The notes beneath the pieces were generated by a model. It worked only from the letters and a program-made list of their open reading frames with translations. It made no database searches and had not been told where the DNA came from. From an uncultured Lachnospiraceae bacterium (lineage in GTDB: Bacteria > Bacillota > Clostridia > Lachnospirales > Lachnospiraceae): a stretch of 7,515 bases of DNA. The position numbers were made by a program, and so were the translations under genes. Shown in pieces: positions 6,341-7,515 of this stretch (position 1 is the first letter of the stretch; each line of letters begins with the position of its first letter). The DNA is taken from NCBI GenBank assembly GCA_934351765.1, contig CAKRJM010000107.1, forward strand, positions 1 to 7,515. Direction: 5' to 3'.

Positions 6341-7515
6341 TTATGCTGCCGATGCGTTGGCATTGATCCGGTCGATCACGCCCCTGATTCCCTGCCATAC
6401 GCTCAGATCGGTAAATACATCAATGATGCTTCCCTGTTCCGTAAAGGGCAGTTCCTGGAGAACCGACAGATCCTTCATCATCCCATTATGCACAATAAAC
6501 TCAACGATCTGGTTTACAAAATAAATTTGCCGGCTGTCCAGCCTTGTCTCGTCCAGATAGGCAGAGAATGCCTCCTTCGCAGCCGCCATGTCCAGACCTA
6601 CAATTTCACGGAAAAACTCTCCCAGCGGCTTCTGTCCATACTCCTCTTCATAATACTGTTTTGTGCCGACTTCGCTCCACAGGATTTTTTCAAGCTCCCT
6701 CACATCTGCCTCCTTCAGAGGAACATTGTTCTTTAACTTGGCAATCACTGCATTGTCCTGATGCTGGCGTACATAATATTCTGCCTTCGCCTTATATGCT
6801 TTCAGATCATCGTTTTCCAGCTCCGCCTCCTTCCACTCCGCCGAAAGGATTTCGTCATCTATATCGATATCAAACCTCCGATGCTCCACCGGAAGATACT
6901 TGATCAGGTCACGAAGATTTTCCCGGATATGTTCAAACTCTTCGATTCCGGCCTTCTCCACATAATCAGTATGAAGAATTTGCCCGATCAGCTCCGACTG
7001 CGCCATAATCTCCGGTATATTCGCAACCCCGGCAATGGCCGACACCTTTTTTAACAGCTCATGACGCCCCCGGCTGTAGTTCTTTCCTGCCAGATAAGCC
7101 AGTTCAATCCCATACATCAGCGCATCAAACCGCAGTGCCTTCGCATCGTACTGTTCCGGTTCAATGAGCGGAGCAAGCTCCTGGCGGATCATCTGCGTAT
7201 CTTCAAATGTCAGTGTCTGATAATTCTTCTTTTCTGCATACCGCTCCACATACTTTAAATGCTGGCGGACTGCAAAATTCTCCCGGTTCAGTTCCTGTAC
7301 CTTTCCTGCCATGTGCGACACCAGCCTGTCACGATATGCCGTCAGGCGTTTCGTCTGATACTGTAAATCCTGTAACTTATAGGAAATCTCAAACTCCAGG
7401 CTGAAAATCGCTCCCTGCAGCGCAATCATATTGGCGGTCGGTTTTCCCTTATTCATACGGAAAAACTCAAAATTTCCGCAGAAATCAAAGATGTAAAACT
7501 TCTTTTTATCCTCCC
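6341..7515 (-). CDS. C-terminal part of a type I restriction R-subunit-like DEAD/DEAH helicase (5' partial)
   Basis: The minus-strand frame is open from the right edge to the TAA at 6343-6341, giving 390 visible residues, so the true start lies outside. The first Met in frame (7456) is internal: the codons before it read FYIFDFCGNFEFFR (residues 6-19 of the visible part), a segment typical of HsdR-type proteins just after the helicase domains. The remainder is mostly helical and charged, with a likely coiled-coil stretch (about 50-100), LRDLIKYLP (200-208), PLGEFFREIVGLDMAAAKEAF (about 297-316) and PFTEQGSIIDVF (356-367). This resembles the C-terminal domain of EcoEI-class R subunits, which contacts the methylase/specificity core. 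The nuclease and Walker motifs are not in the window. By eye its codons are more A/T-rich than those of the trp genes and the permease. An orphan SNF2/DEAD helicase with the same tail is an alternative. Confidence 0.82.
   Translation of the reverse strand, partial: EDKKKFYIFDFCGNFEFFRMNKGKPTANMIALQGAIFSLEFEISYKLQDLQYQTKRLTAYRDRLVSHMAGKVQELNRENFAVRQHLKYVERYAEKKNYQTLTFEDTQMIRQELAPLIEPEQYDAKALRFDALMYGIELAYLAGKNYSRGRHELLKKVSAIAGVANIPEIMAQSELIGQILHTDYVEKAGIEEFEHIRENLRDLIKYLPVEHRRFDIDIDDEILSAEWKEAELENDDLKAYKAKAEYYVRQHQDNAVIAKLKNNVPLKEADVRELEKILWSEVGTKQYYEEEYGQKPLGEFFREIVGLDMAAAKEAFSAYLDETRLDSRQIYFVNQIVEFIVHNGMMKDLSVLQELPFTEQGSIIDVFTDLSVWQGIRGVIDRINANASAA

Noticed and set aside
6320..7404. Plus-strand open frames opposite the restriction-like gene
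   Set aside because: The minus-strand frame shows continuous family similarity and an intact stop plus terminator. The plus-strand frames overlap one another and have no recognisable motifs.
7454..7456. ATG as the start of the restriction-like gene
   Set aside because: The frame is open to the window edge and the codons before it encode the conserved IFDFCGNFEFF segment, so the Met is internal.
1..7515. CRISPR array, tRNA/rRNA genes, insertion sequences or phage genes
   Set aside because: No regularly spaced long repeats, no cloverleaf-like sequence, and no transposase or integrase motifs were seen. The window is otherwise filled by the genes listed.

Overview
The window looks like chromosome of a Firmicute, most likely a clostridium of the Lachnospiraceae type. 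The reasons are strong AGGAGG-type ribosome binding sites, a complete tRNA-responsive T-box leader (typical of Gram-positive bacteria), the trpEGDCF gene order, and a moderate GC content by eye. The taxon is an inference from these traits, not from a database search.

Positions 1-4384 hold the start-proximal part of a tryptophan operon on the minus strand, read right to left: trpE, trpG, trpD, trpC and trpF. trpF runs off the left edge, and trpB and trpA are expected beyond it. The genes are nearly contiguous: trpE/trpG overlap as ATGA, trpC/trpF as TAATG, trpG/trpD are 19 nt apart and trpD/trpC 9 nt apart. Together they encode chorismate -> anthranilate (TrpE+TrpG), -> phosphoribosylanthranilate (TrpD), -> CdRP (TrpF), -> indole-3-glycerol phosphate (TrpC).

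Positions 4385-4917 are a 533-base divergent control region. On the minus strand there is a near-consensus promoter (4767-4795). It is followed by a roughly 300-nt T-box leader with a UGG (Trp) specifier, a Stem II pseudoknot region, a Stem III hairpin, an antiterminator, and a mutually exclusive intrinsic terminator that ends at 4460. Between the terminator and trpE lies a set of TTTCCTG-type repeats, which can fold into an A/U-rich hairpin that takes up the terminator U-tract. A weaker plus-strand promoter (4832-4860) probably drives the next gene.

Positions 4918-6252 (plus strand) encode an NCS2-family nucleobase permease whose signature motif resembles those of xanthine/urate carriers. 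It converges on a minus-strand gene, and a hairpin at 6290-6320 with T-rich flanks can terminate from both sides.

Positions 6341-7515 (minus strand) are the 3' part of a large type I restriction R-subunit / DEAD-DEAH helicase-like gene. The frame stays open to the right edge, so the N-terminal nuclease and helicase domains lie outside.

I found no clearly novel system. The features most worth a second look are the T-box switch with its non-consensus bulge, the repeat/hairpin between its terminator and trpE, and the restriction gene next to housekeeping genes.
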